A stretch of 64,000 nt of DNA from assembly GCA_964361785.1 (NCBI GenBank), contig CAYIBX010000001.1:49435-113434 (forward strand). The letters run 5' to 3'. The notes beneath the pieces are model-generated. The model saw nothing but the letters and a program-made list of their open reading frames with translations. It searched no databases and was not told the origin of the DNA. The first letter of the stretch is position 1. Every line of letters begins with the position of its first letter. A program made the position numbers and the translations under genes. Source of the DNA: UBA927 sp964361785 (GTDB taxonomy: Bacteria; Patescibacteriota; Microgenomatia; UBA10105; UBA927). Below are positions 44,320 to 53,631 of this stretch, in pieces.

Positions 44320-45626
44320 AAAAATTACCAATCGTACTTATCCTTGCAGGAGGTGTCGGAAAACGTTTTAGCCCGATGATGCAATCAAAAGATTTATTTT
44401 CTTTTTTTGGTACACCACTTCTTGAATGGAACTTACATCATCTTGAGCTTGCAGGATTTACCCAAGTAGTCATTGTTTGTACCAAAGAAGATAAAGAACG
44501 TATGTCCCATTTTGTTTTTTCGAAACTCCAGATTTCCATGGTAGTTCAAGGAGCACCAAAAGGGATGGCTGACGCTGTTTCTTGTGCTGCGTCAATGATT
44601 GGAAATAATCCTGTGATTATTATGAATGCAGAAGATGTTGTTGAACCTCATTTCTATTCACAACTTTTAATAGAAGCAGGTATAGACCATGCATGGGTTG
44701 TTGGGAAACAAGTCAATAGCTATTTTGACGGTGGATATTTGAAAATAGAGGGTGATAGAGTCATCGAAATAGTTGAAAAGCCCGGCATTGGTCATGAGCC
44801 AAGCGATAGGATTAATCTAGTTTTTCATTATTTTCCAGATCTTTCGGTATTTACTTCGTTATTTCCGTCAGTGAAAACACAACATGATGATGTATATGAA
44901 ATAGCTCTTTCAATATATATGAAAAACCATGATGTATCGTTGGTTTCGTACCAAGGAGAATGGTCACCTCTTAAGTATCCATGGCACGTATTGGATGTCA
45001 ACGCTATGCTTTTGTCTCAGTTGTCTCGAAAAAATGGAAAGAATGTAACTCTTAAAACGAATGTCGTGATCGAAGGGAATGTGCACATAGAAGACAACGT
45101 GACGATATATGAAAATACAAAAATAATTGGTCCATGTTTTATCGGTGAGGGTACGATAATCGGCAATAATAATATTATTAGAGGATCCCATATTGGCAGG
45201 CGGTGCGTGACAGGATTTAATACTGATATAACCAGAAGTTATATTGGTGATGATTGTTGGTTTCATTCAAATTATATAGGGGACAGCGTATTGGAGTCTG
45301 ACATTAGCATGGGGTCAGGAACTGTGCTTGCCAATCTTCGACTTGATGAAGAAGATATTGCATCGGTTGTACAAAAAGAAAAAATATCTACACAGCGAAA
45401 TAAATGTGGTGCACTCATCGCAAGTCACGTGAGAATTGGCGTCAACGTGAGTATTATGCCTGGAGTCAAAATTGGATCACATACAAGCATTGGCGCTGGA
45501 CTTACGATTGGTGAAGATATTGAAAGTGAATCTTTTTGTGTAGGGAAAAATCCGTTGTATACCGTGAAAAAAAATATTCGAAAGGTAGACGTTTCCGGAC
45601 GTGAAAAATTTCGCATGAAAATATGA
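44316..45626 (+). CDS. GlmU-like sugar nucleotidyltransferase with beta-helix domain
   Basis: A 436-residue two-domain protein. The N-terminal Rossmann domain has VLILAGGVGKRFSPM (NTP binding) and an NAED acidic site; from about residue 245 a left-handed beta-helix of hexapeptide turns follows. This layout is that of GlmU and archaeal-type sugar-1-P nucleotidyltransferases. It probably makes UDP-GlcNAc or a related NDP-sugar for MurA. Clear SD AGGAGG. Coupled to murA and the next gene by ATGA overlaps. The exact substrate is uncertain. Confidence 0.8.
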   Translation: MKKLPIVLILAGGVGKRFSPMMQSKDLFSFFGTPLLEWNLHHLELAGFTQVVIVCTKEDKERMSHFVFSKLQISMVVQGAPKGMADAVSCAASMIGNNPVIIMNAEDVVEPHFYSQLLIEAGIDHAWVVGKQVNSYFDGGYLKIEGDRVIEIVEKPGIGHEPSDRINLVFHYFPDLSVFTSLFPSVKTQHDDVYEIALSIYMKNHDVSLVSYQGEWSPLKYPWHVLDVNAMLLSQLSRKNGKNVTLKTNVVIEGNVHIEDNVTIYENTKIIGPCFIGEGTIIGNNNIIRGSHIGRRCVTGFNTDITRSYIGDDCWFHSNYIGDSVLESDISMGSGTVLANLRLDEEDIASVVQKEKISTQRNKCGALIASHVRIGVNVSIMPGVKIGSHTSIGAGLTIGEDIESESFCVGKNPLYTVKKNIRKVDVSGREKFRMKI

Positions 45627-46348
45627 AACAGGTCGATATAGTGCTTCTTCACGGATGGAACTTATCAAAAGAGACGTTTGTACCACTTCACGAAGCCTTT
45701 ACAAAAGCTGGATTTCGTGTTCACTCTCTTGATTTTCCCGGATTTGGGAATGAAAAAGCGCCAGTGAAACCATGGCACATAGTGGATTACGCGGAGTTTT
45801 TGAAACGATATATCGATATGCATCATATTAAAGAAGCAGTCCTCGTGGGACACTCTTTTGGTGGTCGTGTGGCACTTAAGTTTGTGCAACTATATCCCTC
45901 TATTGTGTCGCATATTGTGCTCTCTGGAACACCTGGGTTTAGTCCGGTACTGAAGCGCAAGATGCTGTTCTTTTTTATTCTGGCAAAAATCGGCACAGTT
46001 ATTTTTTCTATTCCACCGCTTTCTATTTTTGAGGATTGGGCAAAGAGATTTTTATACTATGCATCAGGTTCGAGAGAATTTTTTAAAGCAGAAGGGTCTA
46101 TGCGTCAAACGTTTAAAAACGTTGTTGCTGATGATTTGCTTGGTTCTATGCAATCAGTCATGGTGCCCTGTTTATTATTGTGGGGAGAATTTGATGTGAT
46201 GGTGCCTTTGTCTATTATGCATCGTATGGCAGAGGTTTTGCCTACGGCAACGGTGAAGGTTATCCCAGAGGCTGATCACGGTGTACCGTTTAAAGAGCCG
46301 CAGGTGTTTGTCTCGTATGTACAAAAATTTTTAAAAGATACAATCTAG
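45623..46348 (+). CDS. Alpha/beta hydrolase
   Basis: A 241-residue alpha/beta hydrolase with VLLHGWN (oxyanion region), the nucleophile elbow GHSFGG with Ser78, an Asp in GEFDVMVPL and a His in EADHGVPF, forming a complete triad. The substrate is unknown; the family includes esterases and C-C hydrolases. It is coupled by ATGA within the wall cluster, so a role in precursor or lipid turnover is possible but unproved. Confidence 0.85.
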   Translation: MKQVDIVLLHGWNLSKETFVPLHEAFTKAGFRVHSLDFPGFGNEKAPVKPWHIVDYAEFLKRYIDMHHIKEAVLVGHSFGGRVALKFVQLYPSIVSHIVLSGTPGFSPVLKRKMLFFFILAKIGTVIFSIPPLSIFEDWAKRFLYYASGSREFFKAEGSMRQTFKNVVADDLLGSMQSVMVPCLLLWGEFDVMVPLSIMHRMAEVLPTATVKVIPEADHGVPFKEPQVFVSYVQKFLKDTI

Positions 46349-46360
46349 TTTTTTAAACGT

Positions 46361-47818
46361 ATGAACATTCTCATCAGTTTTCTTTCGTTTCTTTGGATAT
46401 TACGCATTGTTATCAATGTAGTAAGCTGGACTTCTCTTTGGTGGATAAAAGAATATCGCATGGATCGAATGCGTATTCATCTCAAGACTAAGCAGGGAAG
46501 AGCTATATTATTTCCGTCTTTACGTCTCCCACCGCGTTCATTTCGAAGCATAAGTATTATCGCGTTGTCTATAAGTATTCTTTTTGGAGTATGGCAAGGA
46601 TTAGGACACACGCTTGTTTCTCTTATCGTCGTTGATTTAATTTCGTTTCCTCTTGTGGCACTTGTCGTAGTGCTATCACATATTCCAATCGGATTGTATC
46701 ATTCGTGGCGCATACATGAGGCGACGAGACGCATTCGTTTGCGACCTGATCTTCTGGTCATAGGGATTACGGGAAGCTTTGGAAAAACATCAACGAAAGA
46801 ATATCTTTCTACCATACTGTCAGATTCCGTTGCCACACTGAAAACTGAGGCGAGCAAAAATTCGCCAATTGGCATTGCTGAAATAATATTAAAAAACTTG
46901 AAGCCTGAGCATAAAGTATTTGTCGTAGAGATGGGCGCATATAAGCGAGGAGAAATACGTGCGATGTGTCGTATTGTGCGTCCACAAATCGGTATCATTC
47001 TCGCGATTAACCCACAGCATCAGGATTTATTTGGCACCATAGAAACCACGATGAAGGCAAAGTATGAATTGGTAGAAAGTTTGACAGGCAAAAATATCAT
47101 AATACTTAATCAGGATGATATGCGCGTACGTACGCTTTCCCAGTGGGCTTCCCATGATGGGCATAGTGTTTGGTGGGTTACTAAATATCCAAGTAAAGAA
47201 ATACAATCAAACACATTTACGATTGTAAATATTGAAAGTACAAAATCTCGATTAAATTTTGGCGTTTTGTATGAACATACGACACACGCTGTTTCTGTAC
47301 CCATTATTGGGGCACATCAAGCTACAAATATTACTGCTGCAATTGCAGCAGCTATTGCAGCACAAATACCTATCCAAAAAGCAGTACTCGCAACGAGACT
47401 ACTAAAGTCAGTGCCACATGTGTTAGAGGTAAAAAGAGGTATAATTGGGAGCACATATATCGATGATACGTTCAATAATAACCCTGATGCAGCGAAAGCT
47501 GCAATCGTAGTTTTAGGGATGTATAAAAAAAGAAAGCTATTGGTTTTTCAACCGATGATTGAATTAGGAACGTATGCACAAAGTAGTCATTATGACGTGG
47601 GTATTTTGGCTGGACAAGTTTGCGATGAAGTGATCATTGTTGGGGAAGATTGGGCAGAGGATTTTATTAAAGGAGTACGAAGTATGCAAACGAACTGTAC
47701 AGTGCAAGTGTTATCTATTGATGCTGCCGCCTCGTATCTTCGTACCCATATTAAATCGACTGATACAATATTATTTAAAGGAAAATCGTCAGGTCTCGTT
47801 TTATCAGGTATTTTATGA
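46361..47818 (+). CDS. murF: MurF-like ligase with N-terminal membrane domain
   Basis: A 485-residue protein. Residues 1-130 hold about three hydrophobic segments (about 1-28, 63-80, 84-105) instead of the soluble UDP-MurNAc-binding domain of normal MurF. The ATP P-loop ITGSFGKTSTKE starts near residue 136; VVEMGAYKRGEI, NINPQHQDLFG-type and IDDTFNNNPDAAKAAI blocks identify the MurF subgroup. It should add the terminal D-Ala-D-Ala dipeptide. The membrane domain suggests that it works at the membrane. It is coupled by ATGA to the next gene. Confidence 0.85.
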   Translation: MNILISFLSFLWILRIVINVVSWTSLWWIKEYRMDRMRIHLKTKQGRAILFPSLRLPPRSFRSISIIALSISILFGVWQGLGHTLVSLIVVDLISFPLVALVVVLSHIPIGLYHSWRIHEATRRIRLRPDLLVIGITGSFGKTSTKEYLSTILSDSVATLKTEASKNSPIGIAEIILKNLKPEHKVFVVEMGAYKRGEIRAMCRIVRPQIGIILAINPQHQDLFGTIETTMKAKYELVESLTGKNIIILNQDDMRVRTLSQWASHDGHSVWWVTKYPSKEIQSNTFTIVNIESTKSRLNFGVLYEHTTHAVSVPIIGAHQATNITAAIAAAIAAQIPIQKAVLATRLLKSVPHVLEVKRGIIGSTYIDDTFNNNPDAAKAAIVVLGMYKKRKLLVFQPMIELGTYAQSSHYDVGILAGQVCDEVIIVGEDWAEDFIKGVRSMQTNCTVQVLSIDAAASYLRTHIKSTDTILFKGKSSGLVLSGIL

Positions 47819-49038
47819 TTACAGCATCACTTTCTCCAAATACAGAATCGAATGATATTTTTACCGCGATACGGACGCTTATGATGCCATGGGCATGGGG
47901 AAACGGCACGAGTGGAGAACGGGTTGTGCATTGGTTTCAGTCGCGTTATGTAGTCGATACGGTATCACTATTTTCTAGCGGTCGCATGGCTCTGATGGGA
48001 ATACTTTCTTCCTTTGACGTGGGAGATGGAGACGAAGTGCTTGTTCAAGCGTTTACGTGTGTGGCAGTACCAAATAGTGTGTTGTGGGTGCACGCAAAAC
48101 CAGTATATGTCGACATAGATCCATCGGGAAATATAGATTGTACGGACGCCAAGAAAAAAGTAACGTCAAAGACGAAGGCTATAATAGTCCAACATACATT
48201 TGGCATTGCTGCAAATATGGAAGCGATCGTTTCTTTTGCTAAAAAGTATCATCTTATCCTTATAGAGGATTGTGCGCATAGTTTGGGCGTATCGATCAAG
48301 GGAAAGTTATTGGGGACATATGGTGATGCAGCATTTTTTAGTTTTGGACGAGATAAAGTAATCTCAAGTGTATGGGGTGGAGTGGCAATTATAAAAAATA
48401 ATAAACCGAAAGAGTCCCATGCACTATATGCGTTTGAAAAATCATTATCTAAGTCCTCTCTCGTATGGATTGCCAAACAGTTACTCCATCCGTTGGTATT
48501 TGCCATAAGTATGCCATTTTATAGAATTGGTATAGGGAAAGCACTCATTGCATTTTTTAAAGCGATCGGCATGATAACGTTGCCGATTTATCCTACAGAA
48601 TATACAGGTGGTTTACCGATAGAATTGTCTACCCAGTATCCGAATGCACTCGCGTCTCTTATATGTATACAGCTTTCAAAATTAGATCGGTATAAAAAGA
48701 TGCGAGACGAAACTTCTCACGTATATATAACGTATGTAGAGAATAGTAAGAAGGTACACACGTTTGATACACCATTTGGGGGAACATATTTGCGATTCCC
48801 TCTGCTTGTTTCTGATCCAGCTATAGTAGCGCGAGCCGCCATAAAAGAAGGCATTCTTTTGGGAAATTGGTATACAAGGGTTATAGATCCTAGAGGAGTC
48901 TCATTTGACAGTGTCTACTATATACAGGGAAGTTGTCCTCATGCTGAAGAGATTGCCAAACATATTCTCAACCTTCCCACGCGTTTGACTAAGAGTGAGC
49001 GAGACCGTGTGTGTTCATTTTTATCGCGTTATGTATAA
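47815..49038 (+). CDS. DegT/DnrJ/EryC1/StrS family aminotransferase
   Basis: A 407-residue PLP protein with SSGRMAL, QAFTCVAVPNSVLW, IEDCAHSLG (the PLP-ring Asp) and FSFGRDKVISS carrying the Schiff-base Lys near residue 181. The family aminates keto-sugars of nucleotide-linked intermediates. In a dcw cluster this is unusual and suggests an amino sugar for a wall-linked glycan. It overlaps the following gene by eight bases. Confidence 0.85.
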   Translation: MITASLSPNTESNDIFTAIRTLMMPWAWGNGTSGERVVHWFQSRYVVDTVSLFSSGRMALMGILSSFDVGDGDEVLVQAFTCVAVPNSVLWVHAKPVYVDIDPSGNIDCTDAKKKVTSKTKAIIVQHTFGIAANMEAIVSFAKKYHLILIEDCAHSLGVSIKGKLLGTYGDAAFFSFGRDKVISSVWGGVAIIKNNKPKESHALYAFEKSLSKSSLVWIAKQLLHPLVFAISMPFYRIGIGKALIAFFKAIGMITLPIYPTEYTGGLPIELSTQYPNALASLICIQLSKLDRYKKMRDETSHVYITYVENSKKVHTFDTPFGGTYLRFPLLVSDPAIVARAAIKEGILLGNWYTRVIDPRGVSFDSVYYIQGSCPHAEEIAKHILNLPTRLTKSERDRVCSFLSRYV

Positions 49039-49666
49039 CGTACGTCAATTAGTGCTCGGTGATTTTTTGAGTAATTGTTATATCGTTTCAGATTCGCAGA
49101 GAAAAACTGCCCTCATCATAGATCCTGCAGATACGCCGGAATATATAGGAGAAAAACTTATAGAGATGAGACTTACCCCTATAGCTATGATAGCAACGCA
49201 TGGACATTTTGATCACGTATTGGCGGCATTTGGATTGCAGGTATTTTTCTCGAACCTGCCATTTTTTGTTCATCCTAACGATATGTTTCTTATAAAAAGA
49301 ATGCAAAAGACAGTCCTTCATTTTACAAAAAATCGTACTGCATCACCCGCACCAGAGGATTGTATTGATATAGAGAAATTTGAGAGTTCTCTTTTAGGAG
49401 AAGAACGAATTGAGATACTTGATCTTGCGGGACACACTCCAGGAAGTATTGGATTATATTGCAATGAGTCGCATGCTGTATTTGTCGGTGACACAATGTT
49501 CTCTGATGGGTCTGTAGGCGATACACACCATGTGTATAGTGATAAAATCGCGCTGAAAAAAAGCATAGAGAAAATTACTGCGTTGCCATCCAATACCATG
49601 ATGTATGCTGGACATGGAGAAAGGATTCTTATAGGAGATTTGGGTCTACAAGGAGTATACTCATAG
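49031..49666 (+). CDS. MBL-fold metallo-hydrolase (glyoxalase II-like)
   Basis: A 211-residue protein started at the ATG at 49031, since the fold begins directly after (NVRQLVLGDFLSNCYIV). The metal motif THGHFDH is at residues 56-62, with further ligands in LAGHTPGSIG, VFVGDTMF and YAGHGE. Such proteins include hydroxyacylglutathione hydrolases and related thioesterases; the substrate here is unknown. Confidence 0.85.
   Translation: MYNVRQLVLGDFLSNCYIVSDSQRKTALIIDPADTPEYIGEKLIEMRLTPIAMIATHGHFDHVLAAFGLQVFFSNLPFFVHPNDMFLIKRMQKTVLHFTKNRTASPAPEDCIDIEKFESSLLGEERIEILDLAGHTPGSIGLYCNESHAVFVGDTMFSDGSVGDTHHVYSDKIALKKSIEKITALPSNTMMYAGHGERILIGDLGLQGVYS
49656..49661 (+). promoter_or_regulatory. -10 box six bases from the start codon
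   Basis: TATACT, then six bases, then the ATG at 49668. It overlaps the 3' end of the MBL gene. Confidence 0.5.
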
Positions 49667-49667
49667 T

Positions 49668-50003
49668 ATGAAAACCCTAGCAAACCTTATTATATCTTCT
49701 TTTTCTCTGATGCTGGTTTCAAAAATAGTTACGGGGGTCACTATCACAGGATTCTGGGGGGCAGTGCTAGCTGTCATCGTGATGGCTATACTTAATTTGT
49801 TGGTAAAGCCCATTCTTTTCCTTTTGACATTGCCAGTGACCATCGTCACATTTGGACTTTTTACATTTGTGTTAAACGCCATCATGTTTCTTTTGTCGAG
49901 TCGATTTGTAAGCGGATTTTCTGTCGATGGGTTTGGATCAGCATTAATAGGATCGATTATTTATTCTATCTTCACAACGATTTTTTCATCGTTAGTCAGA
50001 TAA
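49668..50003 (+). CDS. Phage holin family 4 (YvlD-like) membrane protein
   Basis: A 111-residue protein with four hydrophobic segments, including LAVIVMAILNLLVKPILFLLTLP, the signature of the Phage_holin_4_2/YvlD family. Despite the family name these are chromosomal membrane proteins of uncertain function; there are no phage genes nearby. Confidence 0.8.
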   Translation: MKTLANLIISSFSLMLVSKIVTGVTITGFWGAVLAVIVMAILNLLVKPILFLLTLPVTIVTFGLFTFVLNAIMFLLSSRFVSGFSVDGFGSALIGSIIYSIFTTIFSSLVR

Positions 50004-50006
50004 CAT

Positions 50007-51041
50007 ATGACATTGGATTCCAAACACGAGGTTAGTATTCGGGTGATTGTGGATAAAGGCACATGGGAGTTGTTTGCATTGACTCATGGGCCGTTTGCAT
50101 TGTTTCAAAGTTGGAACTGGTATGAAACACTTAAAGTTTTACATGCAAATGTAGAAGCCTATGGTGTGTACATAAATGATATTCTTGTAGCGATATTTTT
50201 GACGCACAGAGTTACCGCGCGTCGAGGATCGTTTATACATTTGCGACACGGACCCATCCTTTCGCCTACTGCCCCAGAGTCCGTCTGGCTGGAGATTACA
50301 GCATTTACTAAAAAATTAGCAATAAAAAATAATTGTTGGTTTGTGAGAATGAGTCCACAATTGCCCGTTGGGGAAAAAAGCGAGAAGGTAAGACAAAGAC
50401 TCGGTGGTATACCAGCATCAATTCATCGAATGGATGGTGAATATTGCTGGGTGTTGGACTTGAAAGCTAGTGAGGAGGAACTGTTATCCTTTATGCGTAA
50501 AGCTACAAGGTATGAAATACGAAGAGCACAAAAGGATGGTGTAGAAATAGTAGCAACTCGCGATATAAAATATCTTACGGAATTTGATACACTCTATAAA
50601 CAAACTTCTGATAGACATGGTTTCGTGCCACATGAAGGGATACGAGAAGAGTTTTTTGTTTTTAGTAAACGCAATCAAGCGATGCTGTATTTAGGAAAAT
50701 ACAAGTATAAAACGTATGCATCTGCAATACTACTCTACTATGGTCGGCAAGCTATTTATCATCATGGAGCATCTATAAACGCACCTGTTCCAATATCTGC
50801 TTTCATACAATGGCGGGCAATTTGTGAGGCTAAAAAACGAGGAATGAACTTGTACAATTTTTGGGGTATTGCGCCTGAAAGCAGTCTAAAGCATCCTTGG
50901 CGAGGTATAACAGTGTTCAAAAAAGGTTTTGGAGGGCATACTGTCGAATATATGCACGCTTTTGATATACCGGTTTCCCCACTTTATGCGTTTACACGAA
51001 TAGTTGACTTGTACAGAAAATATAGACGCGGATATGATTGA
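50007..51041 (+). CDS. FemAB-like aminoacyltransferase
   Basis: A 344-residue protein with two GNAT-like halves: FQSWNWYETL in the first, RKATRYEIRRAQKDGVEI in the middle and YNFWGIAPESSLKHPWRGITVFKKGFGG in the second, as in FemX/FemAB peptidoglycan bridge enzymes. These use aminoacyl-tRNA (Gly, Ser or Ala) to add a branch to the stem peptide of lipid II. Its presence in the wall cluster suggests a branched cross-bridge. Confidence 0.85.
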   Translation: MTLDSKHEVSIRVIVDKGTWELFALTHGPFALFQSWNWYETLKVLHANVEAYGVYINDILVAIFLTHRVTARRGSFIHLRHGPILSPTAPESVWLEITAFTKKLAIKNNCWFVRMSPQLPVGEKSEKVRQRLGGIPASIHRMDGEYCWVLDLKASEEELLSFMRKATRYEIRRAQKDGVEIVATRDIKYLTEFDTLYKQTSDRHGFVPHEGIREEFFVFSKRNQAMLYLGKYKYKTYASAILLYYGRQAIYHHGASINAPVPISAFIQWRAICEAKKRGMNLYNFWGIAPESSLKHPWRGITVFKKGFGGHTVEYMHAFDIPVSPLYAFTRIVDLYRKYRRGYD

Positions 51042-51048
51042 TGTTTAG

Positions 51049-51078
51049 TTGAGATTTATCAGTCAGTCGAGGTATACT
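51049..51078 (+). promoter_or_regulatory. Promoter of dgkA
   Basis: TTGAGA (51049-51054), an 18-base spacer, and TATACT (51073-51078), ten bases before the ATG at 51089. It follows the end of the FemAB gene. Confidence 0.5.
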
Positions 51079-51088
51079 TATAGAGCAT

Positions 51089-51463
51089 ATGGATAAAATT
51101 CGTGCGCATCATGTTTCTTTTCGACATGCGTGGGATGGTATCAAGTGGGCGATAAACACGCAACCTAATTTTCGCGTGCATTTATCACTCTCTGCCGTAT
51201 CACTCATTCTTTGTTGGATTTTTTCGGTTTCCATGATCGAGTACCTTATAATAATTTTTACTATTCTTTTGGGACTTACTTGTGAAATGCTGAACACGTC
51301 TATTGAGGCAATGACTGATTTGATTACGACAAAGCATCATCTAGATGCCAAGATTGCCAAAGATGTCTCAGCTGGTATGATGCTTGTTGTTGCAATTGGA
51401 GCCGTTTTGATCGCGAGCCTTATTTTCGGACCCAAAGCCCTTGCACGTATTGGGTCGTTTTAA
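51089..51463 (+). CDS. dgkA: Diacylglycerol/undecaprenol kinase
   Basis: A 124-residue protein with three membrane segments. FRHAWDGIKWAINTQPNFRVH opens it, and GLTCEMLNTSIEAMTDLI-AKIAKDVSAGMMLV carries the conserved Glu-x3-Asn-Thr-Ala/Ser-Ile-Glu site of DgkA. In Gram-positive-type bacteria the enzyme phosphorylates undecaprenol, which would recycle the lipid carrier for MraY and the sugar transferases. Confidence 0.92.
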   Translation: MDKIRAHHVSFRHAWDGIKWAINTQPNFRVHLSLSAVSLILCWIFSVSMIEYLIIIFTILLGLTCEMLNTSIEAMTDLITTKHHLDAKIAKDVSAGMMLVVAIGAVLIASLIFGPKALARIGSF

Positions 51464-51467
51464 TCAT

Positions 51468-52502
51468 ATGCAATTACTTTTAGGTGCCCTCTTATTTTCG
51501 TGGCTGATTCATAGCGTATTATACGTACCATTTATTCGACTTCTCTATCAAATTCGATTTCAAAGACTTACCCAGACCACTCGCGATGCGTTTGATAAAC
51601 GCACACCGCTTTTTGATAAATATCACAAACACAAAGCGGGTACTCCCGTTGGCGGAGGATTTCTTATTATTGTTTTGACGACGCTGATGGTTCCGCTTGT
51701 TTTGCTCCTTATGTATTATTTTTGGATACCTATTACATCAGTATATCCATTGAAAAGTGAGCTAAAAGTTTTGTTGTTTACGTTTATATCCTTTGGTGCA
51801 TTGGGGCTACTTGATGATGTGAAAAAAACATTTGGATGGGTGAAGGGAGGATTTTTTGGGTTGCGACTTCGGCATAAGCTTATCCTCGAAATAATACTCG
51901 CTTCGCTTGTAGGATATTGGCTGGTGACGGAATTAAAAATAAGCATTTTTCATATACCATTGATTGGCGTGGTAGAGATGGGTTGGTGGTATATACCGTT
52001 TGCGGCATTTGTGATTATAGCTTTTGCTAATGCATTTAATATAACCGATGGGTTGGATGGATTGTCTTCAGGAGTGTTGACCATATCACTATTTGCATTT
52101 TGGTTTTTATCTGCATCCATACTCGATACGGTTCTTTCTACGTTTATAGCACTTTGGGTCGGTGGTGTACTTGCCTTTTTGTATTTTAATATTTTTCCAT
52201 CACGAATATTTTTAGGCGACGTAGGGGCAATTTCTTTTGGAGCGACATTTGCTGTGGTAGGACTAATTTTAGGAAAAGTTCCGGCGCTTATTATTATTGG
52301 CGGAATTTTTGTCATTGAAGTGGGATCATCGCTTATCCAGCTCGTCAGCCGATCAGTGCTGAAACGAAAAGCTTTTGTAGCAGCGCCTTTTCATTTGTGG
52401 TTACAAGCCAAAGGATGGCCAGAGCCAAAAATTGTCATGCGATTTTGGGTCATGTCTATTATTTTTGCCTTATTTGGATTATGGCTTGCCATACTTGCGT
52501 AA
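51468..52502 (+). CDS. mraY: Phospho-N-acetylmuramoyl-pentapeptide transferase
   Basis: A 344-residue polytopic protein beginning at the ATG at 51468; an in-frame codon at 51441 overlaps dgkA. It has the DD motif in LGLLDDVKK, NAFNITDGLDGLSSG and FPSRIFLGDVGA, all part of the Mg/UDP site of MraY, with about ten membrane helices. It joins UDP-MurNAc-pentapeptide to undecaprenyl phosphate to give lipid I. murD, which usually follows, is missing here; ftsW starts 13 bases downstream. Confidence 0.93.
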   Translation: MQLLLGALLFSWLIHSVLYVPFIRLLYQIRFQRLTQTTRDAFDKRTPLFDKYHKHKAGTPVGGGFLIIVLTTLMVPLVLLLMYYFWIPITSVYPLKSELKVLLFTFISFGALGLLDDVKKTFGWVKGGFFGLRLRHKLILEIILASLVGYWLVTELKISIFHIPLIGVVEMGWWYIPFAAFVIIAFANAFNITDGLDGLSSGVLTISLFAFWFLSASILDTVLSTFIALWVGGVLAFLYFNIFPSRIFLGDVGAISFGATFAVVGLILGKVPALIIIGGIFVIEVGSSLIQLVSRSVLKRKAFVAAPFHLWLQAKGWPEPKIVMRFWVMSIIFALFGLWLAILA

Positions 52503-52515
52503 ACGGCGTTTTTTT

Positions 52516-53631
52516 ATGAAACGATTACACACCGTTTTTGTTCGGTCAACGTCTTTACCAAACGGGGATAAGATATTTCTTCTTTTTATCGTTCTACTGA
52601 TCTCTATCGGACTGGTCATGGTATATGATTCGTCTGTCGCTATTGCACTTCGTGATTTTCAAGACCCGTATCGGTTTTTGCGAGAACAAGGGAAGTGGGT
52701 AGTCTTGGGGCTTGGTGCATTTACCGTATTTTCACGCATTCGGCATAGTGTATGGCAGAAAATTGCGGTACCGATGATCATGGGAACGCTCCTATTGCTT
52801 CTTGCCGTATTTATTCCTGGTTTGGGTGTACGGGCTTTAGGAGCGCATAGATGGTTAAATTTAGGGTTTACTGTTTTGCAGCCTGCGGAAATAGCTAAAT
52901 TTACGCTTACGATGTATCTTTCTGTATGGCTTTCGAAACGCGAAAAAGGGAGGTTACCGGCATTTCTTCTTTTGGTTTTTTCTCTTGCAGGTCTTGTGGT
53001 GTTGGAGCCAGATTTGGGCACCGCGTCGATTATCGTCGGTATTGCTTTTACACTTTATTTTCTTTCTGGAGTTTCTCTACGTCAATTCTTCCTTCTTATT
53101 CCGATAGGGGGAATAATTCTTGGTATGTTGGCTTTTACCTCGCCCTATAGACTTCAACGAATCATGACGTTTTTAAATCCAGAATCGGATCCACTGGGAT
53201 CGTCGTATCAGATACGGCAGGCGATTATTTCATTGGGATCAGGTGGAGTATTTGGTGTGGGACTTGGCAAATCGCGTCAAAAGTATGAATATCTTCCTGA
53301 AGCAAATACCGACTCAATATTTGCAATTTTAGGAGAAGAGATGGGATTTATCGGGAGTGTTACTCTGATTGGATTATATGTTGGCCTACTTTCAAGAATA
53401 TTTAGCATAGCAAAACATGCTCGTAGTGAACAAGCGCGTTTATATGTTTATGGAGTCGGAAGCTGGATTGGTTTGCAAACACTTATTAATTTAGCTTCAA
53501 TGGTTGCTCTTTTTCCACTCACCGGAGTTCCGTTGCCATTGATATCATATGGCGGATCAAATTTGGTTATCACGCTTTCGGCTCTTGGAATAGTGCATAA
53601 TATCAGTAGAACGAGTCATGAAAAATCATAA
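52516..53631 (+). CDS. ftsW: Lipid II polymerase FtsW (SEDS)
   Basis: A 371-residue SEDS protein with about ten membrane helices, started at the ATG at 52516. LNLGFTVLQPAEIAKFT, LEPDLGTASII (the catalytic Asp of SEDS glycosyltransferases), LPEANTDSIFAILGEEMGF and PLPLISYGGSNL are present. It polymerises lipid II at the septum with FtsI. It overlaps murG by 14 bases. Confidence 0.93.
   Translation: MKRLHTVFVRSTSLPNGDKIFLLFIVLLISIGLVMVYDSSVAIALRDFQDPYRFLREQGKWVVLGLGAFTVFSRIRHSVWQKIAVPMIMGTLLLLLAVFIPGLGVRALGAHRWLNLGFTVLQPAEIAKFTLTMYLSVWLSKREKGRLPAFLLLVFSLAGLVVLEPDLGTASIIVGIAFTLYFLSGVSLRQFFLLIPIGGIILGMLAFTSPYRLQRIMTFLNPESDPLGSSYQIRQAIISLGSGGVFGVGLGKSRQKYEYLPEANTDSIFAILGEEMGFIGSVTLIGLYVGLLSRIFSIAKHARSEQARLYVYGVGSWIGLQTLINLASMVALFPLTGVPLPLISYGGSNLVITLSALGIVHNISRTSHEKS

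Noticed and set aside
49668..50003. Holin-family protein as a sign of a prophage
   Set aside because: YvlD/Phage_holin_4_2 proteins are common chromosomal genes, and no phage structural, lysis or integrase gene is nearby.
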